A stretch of DNA of 64,000 nucleotides from Helicobacter bilis (GCF_001999985.1 NZ_CP019645.1:620001-684000), one strand, 5' to 3'. Counted from the stretch's first letter, positions 44,717 to 53,190 are shown. Translations and numbers: made by a program. Notes: generated by a model not told the origin, from the sequence alone.

Positions 44717-45681
44717 AAACATCTACATTCTATCATACTATAAAAACATTTTTACTGACACACAAGAAACATCAAATATTTTTACGAACTGGGAAAAGTT
44801 TGGGGCATGCTTATAAAGAAATAGAGGTTATTGCACAAAATGACAATGAGACACTTTTAAAGGCAACAGATTCTGCAGATAATACAACTTCTTTAAATGA
44901 TCAACATGAAAATTGCGTTGAAATTAAAGCAAATTTTTTTGGTTTATTTGGAAGTTCTTCTCCTCTACCAAACTACATACTTGACAAATTTGCAAGAAAT
45001 GAAGATTCTGGTAATGGTTTTAGCTTATTTTTTGATTTTCTAAACAATCATATTCTATGGCTTCTTCACGAAAGCATGTCACTTAGAAATTATCATAGAT
45101 CTTTTAATGATAACTTGAATGATAGAATTTCGCATATTTTTTTAAAAATATTGGGTTTTAATAATGTAACAAATGCAAAAGAGTATTTACCATTTTCATC
45201 TCTTATATTAAGCCAAAGACGCCCAAAACCATATATTGAAAAGATTTTGCAATATAATTTTAATCTAAACAATAGGATTTCAATTATTGAAAATATTTCG
45301 CAACAAATTCCCATCAATATAACTCAACAAAATGTGCTAGGAATAAGAAATACAATTCTTGGTAAAAATTTTTTATTGGGAAAAACGATATGTTCTCACC
45401 AAAATAAAATATTGCTTGATATTAAAGATTTACAATATCATGAAGCGTTGGCTTACTTTCCTAATCAAATACAATTTAATCGATTAAAAGAAAGTATCGC
45501 TTTCCTTACAAACAATGAATTCGCAGTTGATTTGCGCTTAAATATACAATATAGCTCTCAAATGAATTTTATACTTGGTGATCTAGCGAATGCTAAATTG
45601 GGATTTGGTTTATTATTGGGAGGGGGTCAAAAAAACTTCAGCAATTCACAATATTGCAAATATATATCGCTGCATCAATAA
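44713..45681 (+). CDS. tssG: T6SS baseplate protein TssG
   Basis: This 322-residue protein has the TssG core: VEIKANFFGLFGSSSPLPNYI, FDFLNNHILWLLHESMSLRNY and the late region VLGIRNTILGKNFLLGKTI. It is the last core gene on the + strand. The integrative element begins about 200 bp downstream. Confidence 0.92.
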   Translation: MKTSTFYHTIKTFLLTHKKHQIFLRTGKSLGHAYKEIEVIAQNDNETLLKATDSADNTTSLNDQHENCVEIKANFFGLFGSSSPLPNYILDKFARNEDSGNGFSLFFDFLNNHILWLLHESMSLRNYHRSFNDNLNDRISHIFLKILGFNNVTNAKEYLPFSSLILSQRRPKPYIEKILQYNFNLNNRISIIENISQQIPINITQQNVLGIRNTILGKNFLLGKTICSHQNKILLDIKDLQYHEALAYFPNQIQFNRLKESIAFLTNNEFAVDLRLNIQYSSQMNFILGDLANAKLGFGLLLGGGQKNFSNSQYCKYISLHQ

Positions 45682-45881
45682 AAACATTTTTTATATTCAC
45701 TTAGCAACACACAATAAAACACTCTCTCTAACACTCAAAAACACACTAACACATAAAAGCCTTATATAAAGGGTTTTAAAACTTTGTTAATGTGTGTATG
45801 TTCTCATATTGCAAATAAAAAATAAACTTAAAAAATACTCACTCTTTTATAATTCCATCTCAACTTTTTGTTTTAAGCTAA

Positions 45882-45896
45882 AAAAGGTTATACAAA
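45882..45896 (+). repeat. Candidate left attachment repeat (attL)
   Basis: The 15 bases AAAAGGTTATACAAA recur at 51881-51895 in the same orientation. The preceding 17 bases (TTTTTG..TTAA.CT) are also similar. No tRNA gene overlaps it. Confidence 0.45.
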
Positions 45897-46011
45897 TTTT
45901 TTTTTACATATTAAAGTATGTTTTATGTGCTAATAAAGCATATAAAACTACACAATAAAAGCTTATAAAATCCATTAAGTAAAGAATGCAAAAATTAAAG
46001 CATTATTTGCT

Positions 46012-46053
46012 TGTGTAATTTTAATTTGTATCAAAGTATTAATTAATTTGTAA
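46012..46053 (+). repeat. 42-bp terminal direct repeat, left copy
   Basis: These 42 bases are identical to 51667-51708, in the same orientation. The copies lie about 130 bp inside the left end and about 175 bp inside the right end of the element. Confidence 0.8.
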
Positions 46054-46157
46054 CGCTTTAAAAATTATTTTGTATCAAGTGTTTTATATACTTTGTAATT
46101 TGTAAAAGCTTTATTTGTATTTGTGAAAACACGCATAAGCATTAATGTTATTATGTG

Positions 46158-46335
46158 TGTAATGTATATGCTAGTATGCAATATTAATGCTTAACACATG
46201 CAAAGGCTTACATATACTTTTATGTGTGGCATACAATGCAAACTAAGCAAAACAATATAAAGCAATTAGTTACACATACTAAGCAAGGCATTAATATACA
46301 TGCAAAGGCTTATAAAGTAATTGCAATGCAAAACA
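46158..46335 (+). repeat. Element-specific dispersed repeat, copy 1
   Basis: Contains GTATATGCTAGTATGCAAT, GCAAAGGCTTACATATACTT, AAGCAAAACAATATAAAGC and GGCATTAATATACATGCAAA, the blocks that define this family. The same blocks in the same order occur in the copies at 50111 and 51241. Confidence 0.75.
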
Positions 46336-46605
46336 AAGCATAAGCATTAAGCAATACAAGATTATTAAATGTGTTATGTAATTTATATTTGATACTTTGT
46401 AAGATTTGAAATAAAAGGGATTTGTAAGCTTTAAAGGGGCATATAATGCGTAAATGCAAAAAGTTACATTATATGCTTAAGTGTAGTTTATATGCGTTAA
46501 GCATGTAAGGATTATAACATAATTTAAAACATATAAAGCATTTAAAGTATATATGTATGCAATACTTGCTTTATATGTTACTTTTTATGTTATGTGTTAT
46601 GCTTT

Positions 46606-46651
46606 GCTAACCTCAACATTAAGCAAATATATTACATGATGAGGTTATAAA
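46606..46651 (+). repeat. Inverted-repeat box upstream of the integrase (copy 1)
   Basis: AACCTCA (46609-46615) and TGAGGTT (46640-46646) form a 7-bp perfect inverted repeat around a 24-base spacer. The whole 46-bp block recurs with one mismatch at 48622-48667. The position upstream of two element genes suggests an operator for an element regulator. Confidence 0.7.
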
Positions 46652-46666
46652 GCTTACATGCAACAA

Positions 46667-46760
46667 AGCAAGGCATTAATATACTTGCAAAGGCTTACAT
46701 ATACTTTTATGCTCGGCTCTTAGTATGCAATGCAAAAACATTAATACACTTGCAAAGCAT
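46667..46760 (+). repeat. Element-specific dispersed repeat, copy 2 (partial)
   Basis: Carries GCAAGGCATTAATATACTTG, GCAAAGGCTTACATATACTT and TTATGCTCGGCTCTTAGTAT. It lies just upstream of the integrase gene. Confidence 0.72.
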
Positions 46761-46838
46761 AATACCCTTACATGCAAACACTACTAAACATACTTTATAA
46801 AGTAGATAACAAACACTATTTTATAAGGAATGATACAC

Positions 46839-48425
46839 ATGCAATATACAACACTACATGATATAAAAAGGGTTATAACAAGCTTTGAAAATAGTATTAA
46901 TAAAGCAAGTAATGCAAAGGTTATAACCGCTATATTTGCAAATGATAGTTTATACAAGGGCTTATATTTACATATAAGGCTTAATAAGCAAGGGATTAAC
47001 AAAGCTTTTATTTTTAGATACAAGGTAAATAATAAAGTTTTTACTATCACAATAGGACAATATCCACATATAAGCCTTGATAAAGCAAGGGATATAACAA
47101 CAGAATATAATTCTATATTGCAAAGCTTAGAATTTAAAGAAAAAGGATTAAGCCTTAAAGACTACTTGCAATACATGCAAGATAAAGATAAAAATGCAAA
47201 GCTTACTTTTAAGCATGTATTTAATGAATGGATAGAAAAACAAAGCATAAGAGAAACTACAAAAAAGCAATATATACACCAATCAAAGCCGCTTTTAAAA
47301 GTGTTTGGTAATAAGCTAATACAAGATATTACTAAAAATGATATTTTAGAGTTTTTGCAAAGCTATCAAGTAAGAAAAAAATTAAATATATGTTACCAAC
47401 TATACAGGGCGTTAAAGCGTGTATTTGATTATTGCATAGCTTATGATTACATAGAGTATAGTGTATGTGATAGGATTAAATATAAGATAATATTTAAATT
47501 ACCTAAAGCAAAACACCATAAAGCAATACTTGAAAAAGATTTAAAAGACTTTGTTATATATAGCAATAAAGCCTTATTTAATGATTTAGATATACATACA
47601 TATAAGGATAAATTTACAAAATATAAAACACTAGATTATAGACTATTTGCAATTATGTATAAATTTAATATGTATATACCCTTAAGAATACATAATATTT
47701 TAAACTTAGAATGGGGGGATATAGATTTTAAAAATAAAATGTTAGTGATACCTGCTTATAAAATGAAACTCAATAAAGAGTTTAAATTACCTTTAAGTAG
47801 TCAAGCACTTGAAATATTAGAATTTATGTATAAACAAAAGCTAGATAAATATGTTTTTTCATGTGCTTTAAGTGATAAGGTAAGAATGCAAAGGTCGTTT
47901 TATAATGCTTTGAATGAGTATTTGGAGTTACAAAAACAAGGCTTAATAGCTAGAGGTACACAAAGAAAACTAGCTAACAAGTATAAAATACCTTATGCAA
48001 GTATTAAGACTTTTATATGTTGTTATTTACAAGACAACACAATAAAAGATAAATATAAAAAGTCAGTAGATAACGCATATAACAAGCCGCTTTCATATTG
48101 GGGTTATAAAGAGTTTTTAACAACACATAAGCTAAACACACCACACAGAATCCGCTCCACATTTTCAACTATATTATATGATTTAACACCTAAGCATAAG
48201 CTAGATTTCACAATTATTGAAATGTGCTTGGCTCATAGTGTAGGAAATATGGTAATACAAAGCTATAACCATAGCGAGAGAATGCAAGAAAGGCGTGAGC
48301 TAATGCAATTTTGGGCTAATTATATAGACAAATTAGCACATGAAAACACATTGCAACAAGTAGTAAATAATAGTGATTTATATGTATTAAATCCTGCTAA
48401 TGATGATGATACATTAAGGTTTTAA
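46839..48425 (+). CDS. int: P4-type tyrosine recombinase (integrase)
   Basis: I choose ATG 46839 because TAAGGA ends nine bases before it; an ATG at 46830 touches that site. The protein (528 residues) has an N-terminal DUF4102-like arm-binding region (GLYLHIRLNKQG, FTITIGQYPHISLDKARD), a SAM-like core-binding domain, and the catalytic domain. The active-site pattern is Arg in YIPLRIHNILNLEW, HRIRSTFSTIL (HxxR), LAHSVGN, and the nucleophile Tyr in SYNHSERMQERR, followed by MQFWANYID as in P4-family enzymes. It should integrate and excise the element. It is unusually long because of an insertion between the catalytic boxes (about residues 365-430). Confidence 0.9.
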   Translation: MQYTTLHDIKRVITSFENSINKASNAKVITAIFANDSLYKGLYLHIRLNKQGINKAFIFRYKVNNKVFTITIGQYPHISLDKARDITTEYNSILQSLEFKEKGLSLKDYLQYMQDKDKNAKLTFKHVFNEWIEKQSIRETTKKQYIHQSKPLLKVFGNKLIQDITKNDILEFLQSYQVRKKLNICYQLYRALKRVFDYCIAYDYIEYSVCDRIKYKIIFKLPKAKHHKAILEKDLKDFVIYSNKALFNDLDIHTYKDKFTKYKTLDYRLFAIMYKFNMYIPLRIHNILNLEWGDIDFKNKMLVIPAYKMKLNKEFKLPLSSQALEILEFMYKQKLDKYVFSCALSDKVRMQRSFYNALNEYLELQKQGLIARGTQRKLANKYKIPYASIKTFICCYLQDNTIKDKYKKSVDNAYNKPLSYWGYKEFLTTHKLNTPHRIRSTFSTILYDLTPKHKLDFTIIEMCLAHSVGNMVIQSYNHSERMQERRELMQFWANYIDKLAHENTLQQVVNNSDLYVLNPANDDDTLRF

Positions 48426-48443
48426 ATATGTATGCGTTATGTG

Positions 48444-48536
48444 TTTGCAAAGGCTTAAATATGCTTTTATGCTCGGCTCTTAGTGTGGCATACATTCTAA
48501 CTATAAGCAAGGCATTAATATACATGCAAAGGCTTT
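48444..48536 (+). repeat. Element-specific dispersed repeat, copy 3 (partial)
   Basis: Carries TTGCAAAGGCTTAAATATGC, TTTTATGCTCGGCTCTTAGT and AAGCAAGGCATTAATATACA. It begins about 20 bases after the integrase stop. Confidence 0.72.
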
Positions 48537-48621
48537 ATTATGTGTATGTGCTTTTATATGCTTTGATTGATTTATATGTGTATGGCTTTACTTAGCTTTT
48601 ATGTTACATGTTATGTTTTTT

Positions 48622-48667
48622 GCTAACCTCAACATTAAGCAAATATATTACATGATGAGGTTATAAG
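48622..48667 (+). repeat. Inverted-repeat box upstream of the Cys-rich gene (copy 2)
   Basis: The arms AACCTCA (48625-48631) and TGAGGTT (48656-48662), with the spacer, match copy 1. It lies about 140 bp before the Cys-rich gene, as copy 1 lies about 190 bp before the integrase. Confidence 0.7.
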
Positions 48668-48807
48668 GCTTATTAGTTATAAATCATGTAATGTTATATA
48701 GTGTTATGTAATGCTATGTTATGTAATATTACTTTGTTATAGCTAAGGATTAAGGGTTTAATGTTTTTAAATGTTTATTTGATTGATTTTTTATTAAAGG
48801 TTTGATT

Positions 48808-49302
48808 ATGGAATTAAAACTAGAAAAAGGGTATTATGTAGATAATAACAATAACAAATGGAATGCAAAGGCTTATAATGAAAATGAAGCTTTACAACAT
48901 AGCAAAGGGTTAGTTAATTGCTTTGATTGTGAAAATTGCATAAAATGTAAGGATTGCAGGGCGTGTGTTAATTGCATTGATTGTATTAATTGTGTAGATT
49001 GTGATTATTGCATTAATTGTAATGATTGCTACACATGCACTGAGTGTATAAAGTGTAAAGAGTGCTTTTATTGTAATAATTGTATTATGTGTGAAACTTG
49101 TAGTAATTGCTTTGATTGTGTAGCTTGTAGTGATTGTGATACATGCGATAATACAAAACATAGTAAGCTATCTAATCATTTAAGCGATTGTGAGTTTTGC
49201 ATAAATAAACACCATTTAGCAAAAGAATATAAATATAATGATTTATTGCATAAGCAATATAATGGGGTATTAAAACAAGATAAGGGGGTATGTAATGATT
49301 GA
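48808..49302 (+). CDS. Cysteine-rich protein with 26 tandem Cys-x-x triplets
   Basis: I choose ATG 48808 behind AAAGG. The 164-residue protein has a 37-residue head, then 26 consecutive C-x-x triplets (residues 38-115; starts CFDCENCIKCKDC), then a charged tail with two further CxxC-type cysteines (DCEFC). The variable positions are mostly Asn, Asp, Lys, Ile and Val. It has no signal peptide. Such density implies metal or Fe-S binding, or a regular helical or fibre fold with Cys in register; the function is unknown. The next gene overlaps by eight bases. Confidence 0.75.
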   Translation: MELKLEKGYYVDNNNNKWNAKAYNENEALQHSKGLVNCFDCENCIKCKDCRACVNCIDCINCVDCDYCINCNDCYTCTECIKCKECFYCNNCIMCETCSNCFDCVACSDCDTCDNTKHSKLSNHLSDCEFCINKHHLAKEYKYNDLLHKQYNGVLKQDKGVCND

Positions 49303-50056
49303 TACAAACAATAACACAAACAAAGGCTTTAATACAAATGCTTATAATGCAGGTAACAAAGCAAATAAAGCGGGTTTTAATGGATATAACACAAAAGGTA
49401 AGGTAAAAGGTAAGGTAAGCAATAACACAAGCAATAAAGCTAATAACAAAGCTAACAATAATAACAATAACAACATACTTGCAAATGCTTTAATCGATTA
49501 TGTAGCTTGTATTGATAGTGTAAGTAATATTTGCATAAAATATAATATCACTAGACAAGCATTTTATAAGTATAAAAGCAAGTTAGCAGGGTTTTATAAT
49601 ATAGATTATGATATGAAGCATAAACAAAGCAAAAAGGCTTTATATGATGTGTTAATGGTATTAAAGCATGTTAATAACTTTGCAAAGTCAAATAATACTT
49701 TACTTGATTATGCAGGTAAAGCCTTTTATAGCAATATACAAAACTTGCTTAATACTAAAAGGCATGATAAATTAAGCAATAATATTGACAAGTTAGCAAA
49801 AAATGATGTGTTTAATGAAATTTCAAGCACTGATAATGATAACTTGGATAATGGCTTTTTTGCTAGTATTGCAGGGGATAAAGAATTAATACATTTAAAT
49901 AATGAAATTAAAGCATTAGAAACAGAATTAATACTTAATGATAGTATTGCATGTGATAGTAATGCAGGTAATGATTTATTGTTAAGTAGTGAAATATCAC
50001 AAGATAAAGCTAACAATAAGGTATTAAATGTTAATAATGTAACAATAGACTTTTAA
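49295..50056 (+). CDS. Asn/Lys-rich HTH-like protein of the element
   Basis: This 253-residue protein has a low-complexity Asn-rich N-terminus (about residues 1-65). A probable helix-turn-helix follows (SVSNICIKYNITRQAFYKYK, about 75-95), then helical sequence rich in Asp and Asn. It starts behind AAGGGGG inside the end of the Cys-rich gene, so the two are translationally coupled. Phage terminase small subunits and KilA-like regulators show similar HTH plus helical layouts; I cannot decide between these. Confidence 0.6.
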   Translation: MIDTNNNTNKGFNTNAYNAGNKANKAGFNGYNTKGKVKGKVSNNTSNKANNKANNNNNNNILANALIDYVACIDSVSNICIKYNITRQAFYKYKSKLAGFYNIDYDMKHKQSKKALYDVLMVLKHVNNFAKSNNTLLDYAGKAFYSNIQNLLNTKRHDKLSNNIDKLAKNDVFNEISSTDNDNLDNGFFASIAGDKELIHLNNEIKALETELILNDSIACDSNAGNDLLLSSEISQDKANNKVLNVNNVTIDF

Positions 50057-50417
50057 GGGTTTATTGTGTGCTAGTGTATGTTATGTGTATGTATATGCTT
50101 ATATGTGCTTATGTAATGTATATGCTAGTATGCAATACTTAAAGATTAACACTTGCAAACAATGCTTAACACTTGCAAAGGCTTACATGTGCTTTTATGC
50201 TCGGCTCCATAGTATGCAAACAAAGCTAACTAAGCAAAACAATATAAAGCTACACTTGCAACACAAAGCAAGGCATTAATACACTTGCAAACAATACAAA
50301 ACTATAAATCTACACACAATAACACAAAGTAAAACATTAAAGCAAGGTAATATAAAACAATGCAAAGGCTTATAAAGCAATATAAACAAGGCTTTAAAGC
50401 TTTATATATTCTAGTTT
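50057..50417. other. Intergenic region between convergent element genes
   Basis: This 361-bp stretch contains repeat copy 4 (50111-50290) and a further partial copy near 50360 (GCAAAGGCTTATAAAGCA). The short open frame at 50064-50279 is repeat-derived and has no coding character. No hairpin terminator with a clear U run was recognised. Confidence 0.6.
50111..50290 (+). repeat. Element-specific dispersed repeat, copy 4
   Basis: Carries ATGTATATGCTAGTATGCAA, TGCAAAGGCTTACATGTGCT, TTTTATGCTCGGCTC, AAGCAAAACAATATAAAGC and AAGCAAGGCATTAAT. It lies between two convergent genes. Confidence 0.75.
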
Positions 50418-51032
50418 TCATTTGCTTACAATCTCTACTTCAATATGTTTAACAAATTCTTTATTATTGTTAATGTTATTATTATCTTTGTTAATGTTTA
50501 TCTGTTGTGCTAATGCTGGGGGTTTTGGTATAACTTGCAAGGTATCGTTAATATCTTTTATAGCACTTGTGATATTTTTTAAATCTTTAGTATTTGTGAT
50601 TCCATTATCTAGTAAATCATTGCATATATGTAAAACTTTATTGCTTAAATCTTGGAATATATATGCAAAATAAGGGTTTTTTTGCTTTACTATGTTTATA
50701 ACTTCATTTACAATTAAAGTATTAATATTTTTACATTCTATCAAATCGTTATTTTGTGTATCAATTAAGCCTTTATTTTGTGTATTTTGCAAGTGTTCAT
50801 TAATTTGCAAGCCTCGTTCGTTAATTATTTTTTCAAGTGTTGAAAAGCCGCTATTTAGGGCATTTGTAGCATGTTGTGCTTGTTCGTTAATTCTTATATT
50901 ATTTTCTTTAATATACTTGCTTAATGTACTCTTTGAAATATTATAATCTTTAGCTAATTTTGATATTGAATAATACCCTGTTTGATACTTTGGAATGATG
51001 TCTTTATATGGTATGCTTATTTTTCTACTCAT
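50418..51032 (-). CDS. HTH-type DNA-binding protein, terminase-small-subunit-like
   Basis: This 204-residue protein has an N-terminal helix-turn-helix (GYYSISKLAKDYNISKSTLS, about residues 18-38) like those of small terminase subunits and resolvase-type HTH domains. The middle is helical. The C-terminus is Asn-rich before HIEVEIVSK. The AAAGG ribosome site lies 11 bases upstream. The opposite orientation to the rest of the element and the HTH suggest a regulator or packaging-related protein; the function is not certain. Confidence 0.55.
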   Translation of the reverse strand: MSRKISIPYKDIIPKYQTGYYSISKLAKDYNISKSTLSKYIKENNIRINEQAQHATNALNSGFSTLEKIINERGLQINEHLQNTQNKGLIDTQNNDLIECKNINTLIVNEVINIVKQKNPYFAYIFQDLSNKVLHICNDLLDNGITNTKDLKNITSAIKDINDTLQVIPKPPALAQQININKDNNNINNNKEFVKHIEVEIVSK

Positions 51033-51240
51033 TTTTATGATTACCTTTATATTTGATATTTTGGAATGTTAAAATAAAAGGATACTTTGTAAGCTTAAAT
51101 TTTAGACTACATGTAATAAGTACCAATAAAAAACCCTACAAGTAGTCTTTAATATATAATGAAATGATAAAAAAATCACGGACACTTTTAAAGCTTTTAT
51201 TCTTTAAAAGCATTAGAGTTATAACATAAATGCGTATGTG

Positions 51241-51415
51241 TGCGTATGCAATACTTAAAGATTAACACATGCAAGGGCTTACATATGCCTTTATGTGTGG
51301 CTCTTAGTATGCAAACAATGCAAAGTAAGCAAAACAATATAAAGCTATAAAACTATAAGCAAGGCATTAATATACATGCAAAGGCTTATAAAGTGATTGC
51401 AATGCAAAACAAAAC
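51241..51415 (+). repeat. Element-specific dispersed repeat, copy 5
   Basis: Carries GTATGCAATACTTAAAGATT, GGGCTTACATATGCC, GTGGCTCTTAGTATGCAA, AAGCAAAACAATATAAAGC and AAGGCATTAATATACATGC. It is closest to copies 1 and 4. Confidence 0.75.
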
Positions 51416-51666
51416 ATAACACACTTACAAACAATGCTTAACACATACAAAGGCTTTTAACAAACTGAAAACAAAGCAAAATATACTTTAATATTACTTG
51501 CATAACTTAATCATACATTTATTACAAGCTAATCATAATCTAAATGCAAATCATGTTTTAATACCTTTTTATGTTTTTAATGTATCTTTTAATCTTTTGT
51601 TTGTTAGTAATGTTTGTATTGTATGTTTTATTAAGTTTGTATCTAGTCTTTAATTATTTTGTATTG

Positions 51667-51708
51667 TGTGTAATTTTAATTTGTATCAAAGTATTAATTA
51701 ATTTGTAA
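51667..51708 (+). repeat. 42-bp terminal direct repeat, right copy
   Basis: Identical to 46012-46053. Placement just inside both ends suggests a role in excision or packaging, or a binding site for an element protein. Confidence 0.8.
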
Positions 51709-51819
51709 TTTTGTATTGCTTAGTTTGTAACACTTTGTAAAGTGAAAATGTAATATATAATCACTAGATAAAAATCATATAAAAAAGGATTAGATTTTAA
51801 GTTACAATGTAAGGGTGTT

Positions 51820-52506
51820 TTAAAGGGTTAAATCTATTGGAATATGTGTTATTTTACTTGTAATTTTTTGATTTAATCTTAAAAGGTTATACAAAAGGTT
51901 ATACAGAATTATAAACATGTGATTATGTAGTATGTTTGCAATTCCCTTGTTTATGTAGTTTGAGAGTAATTTTATAACGCTAGGGGTATATAATGGCTTT
52001 TTTACAGAATCTACATCGCTTCCTAAAAGGTCAGCAATCCTTTGATAATCATTATAGCCTGTCTCATTTAAGCTTATATGCATGGCATCAGCTAGATTAT
52101 CTGCACTCTGTGGTCTTACATAAGGATAGCTTACTCGCTTTGTAAAAATATCTGCCCTTTCTGCTCCTACTACTTTATTATTCTTTACAAGCGGTGCTTT
52201 TTCCAATGCAAATATCTCAAAGCTTGTATCATCTACCATTTCAAAGAGTTTAAATCTAGGGGATACCTTTTTATCCTTTGTATAAAAGCTACCATTCTTA
52301 CCCACTACTGCTTCATAATCACTATTTAGCTTTTGTCTTAATGCAGAGATTGTTTCATTACTTGCTTCAGAATCTAGCTCTGCTTTTTGTAAGGTTTTTA
52401 ATGTGCTTTGTAATTCGCTTATCTTTGGGGCTAACTCTTTATATTCAGCTATTCTTTTCTCTATGGTTTCAGGTTTCCAAGTAACTTCTAGTGATTGTAA
52501 AATCAT
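51820..52506 (-). pseudogene. Fragment of a large mobile-element DNA methylase/helicase
   Basis: The 228-residue frame contains LEVTWKPETIEKRIAEYKEL, a coiled-coil stretch, DYEAVVGKNGSFY, FEIFALEKAP and ADIFTKRVSYPYV, then DALADAM-like NLADAMHISLNETGYNDYQR. This series is typical of the interior of the very large SNF2 helicase/N6-methylase proteins carried by integrative conjugative elements, including Helicobacter ICEs. Those proteins exceed 2000 residues, so this is a small piece. The C-terminal 35 residues (LYNLLYNLLRLN...) come from the attachment repeat. AAGGG precedes the ATG at 52506 by chance or design. It marks an older mobile element at this site. Confidence 0.55.
51881..51895 (+). 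repeat. Candidate right attachment repeat (attR)
   Basis: Identical to 45882-45896. Here the motif AAAAGGTTATACA is doubled, with a second overlapping copy at 51893-51905. It lies within the degraded 3' end of the methylase/helicase fragment. Confidence 0.45.
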
Positions 52507-52632
52507 TCAATACCCTTAAATATACAAATCTTTCACTAAGATCCTATATAAGATATTTTACTTTGCAATGTGTGCTGCTTTTTACCAGCTTTTTTACACA
52601 ACAATTATAATCCTGCTACCAATAAAACATAA

Positions 52633-53190
52633 TTAACACAACTCAAAAAAATTTGCTAGTAGCTTTTTGCCTTGGTCTTGCAAAATAGATTCTGGGTGGA
52701 ATTGTATCCCATAAGTTTGATAGCCTTCTGCTTGTAATGCCATGACGACATTATCTTCACTCCATGCTAATGCCCTGCATTTGCCGAGTTTGCTGACATG
52801 CAATGAATGATAACGACCAACTTTTAGCGGTATTTTTATGCCGTGAAAAAGCGGGTGATTGCTGAAAGTTACATGCGAGATTTTACCATGTTGTGGTGTT
52901 TGCATAGAGACCACTTCGCCACCAAAAACATGTGCGATACACTGATGTCCCAGGCAAATGCCTAGAATCTTTTTAAATGGAGCAAAATATTTAATCGCTT
53001 CTAAGCAGATTCCAGATTGCAAAGGGTGGCTAGGACCGGGTGCGATAACTAAAGCATCAAAATTAGAATCTTTTAGAGTTTGCAAGGAAGAATCATTGCG
53101 TAAAATGCTAACTTCTACTCCAATCTCACGCAATAAATACACAACATTATGCGTAAAAGAGTCGTAATTATCAATCAAAATCACTCGCAT
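52633..53190 (-). CDS. pabA: Glutamine amidotransferase subunit of anthranilate/aminodeoxychorismate synthase
   Basis: From ATG 53190 the protein has 185 residues. A GTG three codons earlier (53199) lacks a ribosome site. The class I glutamine amidotransferase pattern is complete: ILIDNYDSFTHNV opening, nucleophile Cys in ILGICLGHQCIAHVFGG, and the His-Glu pair in YGIQFHPESIL. It releases ammonia from glutamine for a chorismate-using synthase in folate (pabA) or tryptophan (trpG) synthesis. No partner subunit lies nearby, so pabA and trpG cannot be separated here. It slightly overlaps or abuts the TrkA-C gene upstream. Confidence 0.85.
   Translation of the reverse strand: MRVILIDNYDSFTHNVVYLLREIGVEVSILRNDSSLQTLKDSNFDALVIAPGPSHPLQSGICLEAIKYFAPFKKILGICLGHQCIAHVFGGEVVSMQTPQHGKISHVTFSNHPLFHGIKIPLKVGRYHSLHVSKLGKCRALAWSEDNVVMALQAEGYQTYGIQFHPESILQDQGKKLLANFFELC

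Larger units (their letters stand above)
45682..46838. other. Non-coding region between tssG and the integrase
   Basis: This region of about 1.15 kb has no credible gene. It holds the candidate left attachment repeat (45882-45896), one copy of a 42-bp terminal direct repeat (46012-46053), two copies of the element-specific repeat family (46158-46335, 46667-46760) and a long inverted-repeat box (46606-46651). It is very AT-rich, with many TTTGTA words in 46020-46120 that might be integrase arm-type sites; this last point is speculative. Confidence 0.7.
51033..51819. other. Non-coding right end of the element
   Basis: This 787-bp AT-rich region has no gene. It holds repeat copy 5 (51241-51415) and the right 42-bp direct repeat (51667-51708). 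Several TTTGTA words lie in 51600-51740, as at the left end. Confidence 0.65.
45882..51895 (+). mobile_element. Integrative element of about 6 kb with P4-type integrase
   Basis: The segment is bounded by the direct repeat AAAAGGTTATACAAA (45882-45896 and 51881-51895), embedded in longer similar sequence. Inside are a tyrosine integrase near the left end, a Cys-rich repeat protein, two HTH-like proteins and a private intergenic repeat family. No replication, packaging or conjugation genes are recognisable, so it may be a satellite or a reduced element. The right flank carries a fragment of another mobile-element gene. The exact ends are inferred. Confidence 0.6.

Noticed and set aside
45700-45900. 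tRNA target for the integrase
   Set aside because: No cloverleaf or conserved tRNA boxes could be found near either candidate att site.
48910-49161. Antisense ORF opposite the Cys-x-x repeats
   Set aside because: The repetitive Thr/Ile pattern is the reverse reading of the 9-bp periodic Cys codons.
50064-50279. 71-residue ORF MCASVCYVYVYAYMC...
   Set aside because: It is the translation of the dispersed repeat sequence, with no ribosome site and biased Cys/Tyr/Met content.
46158-51415. CRISPR-like array
   Set aside because: The repeats are long, irregularly spaced, interrupted by genes and only partly alike; there are no uniform spacers and no cas genes.
52560-52620. Rho-independent terminator (GCTG...CAGC then T6)
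   Set aside because: The stem is only four base pairs and no rightward gene needs termination there.
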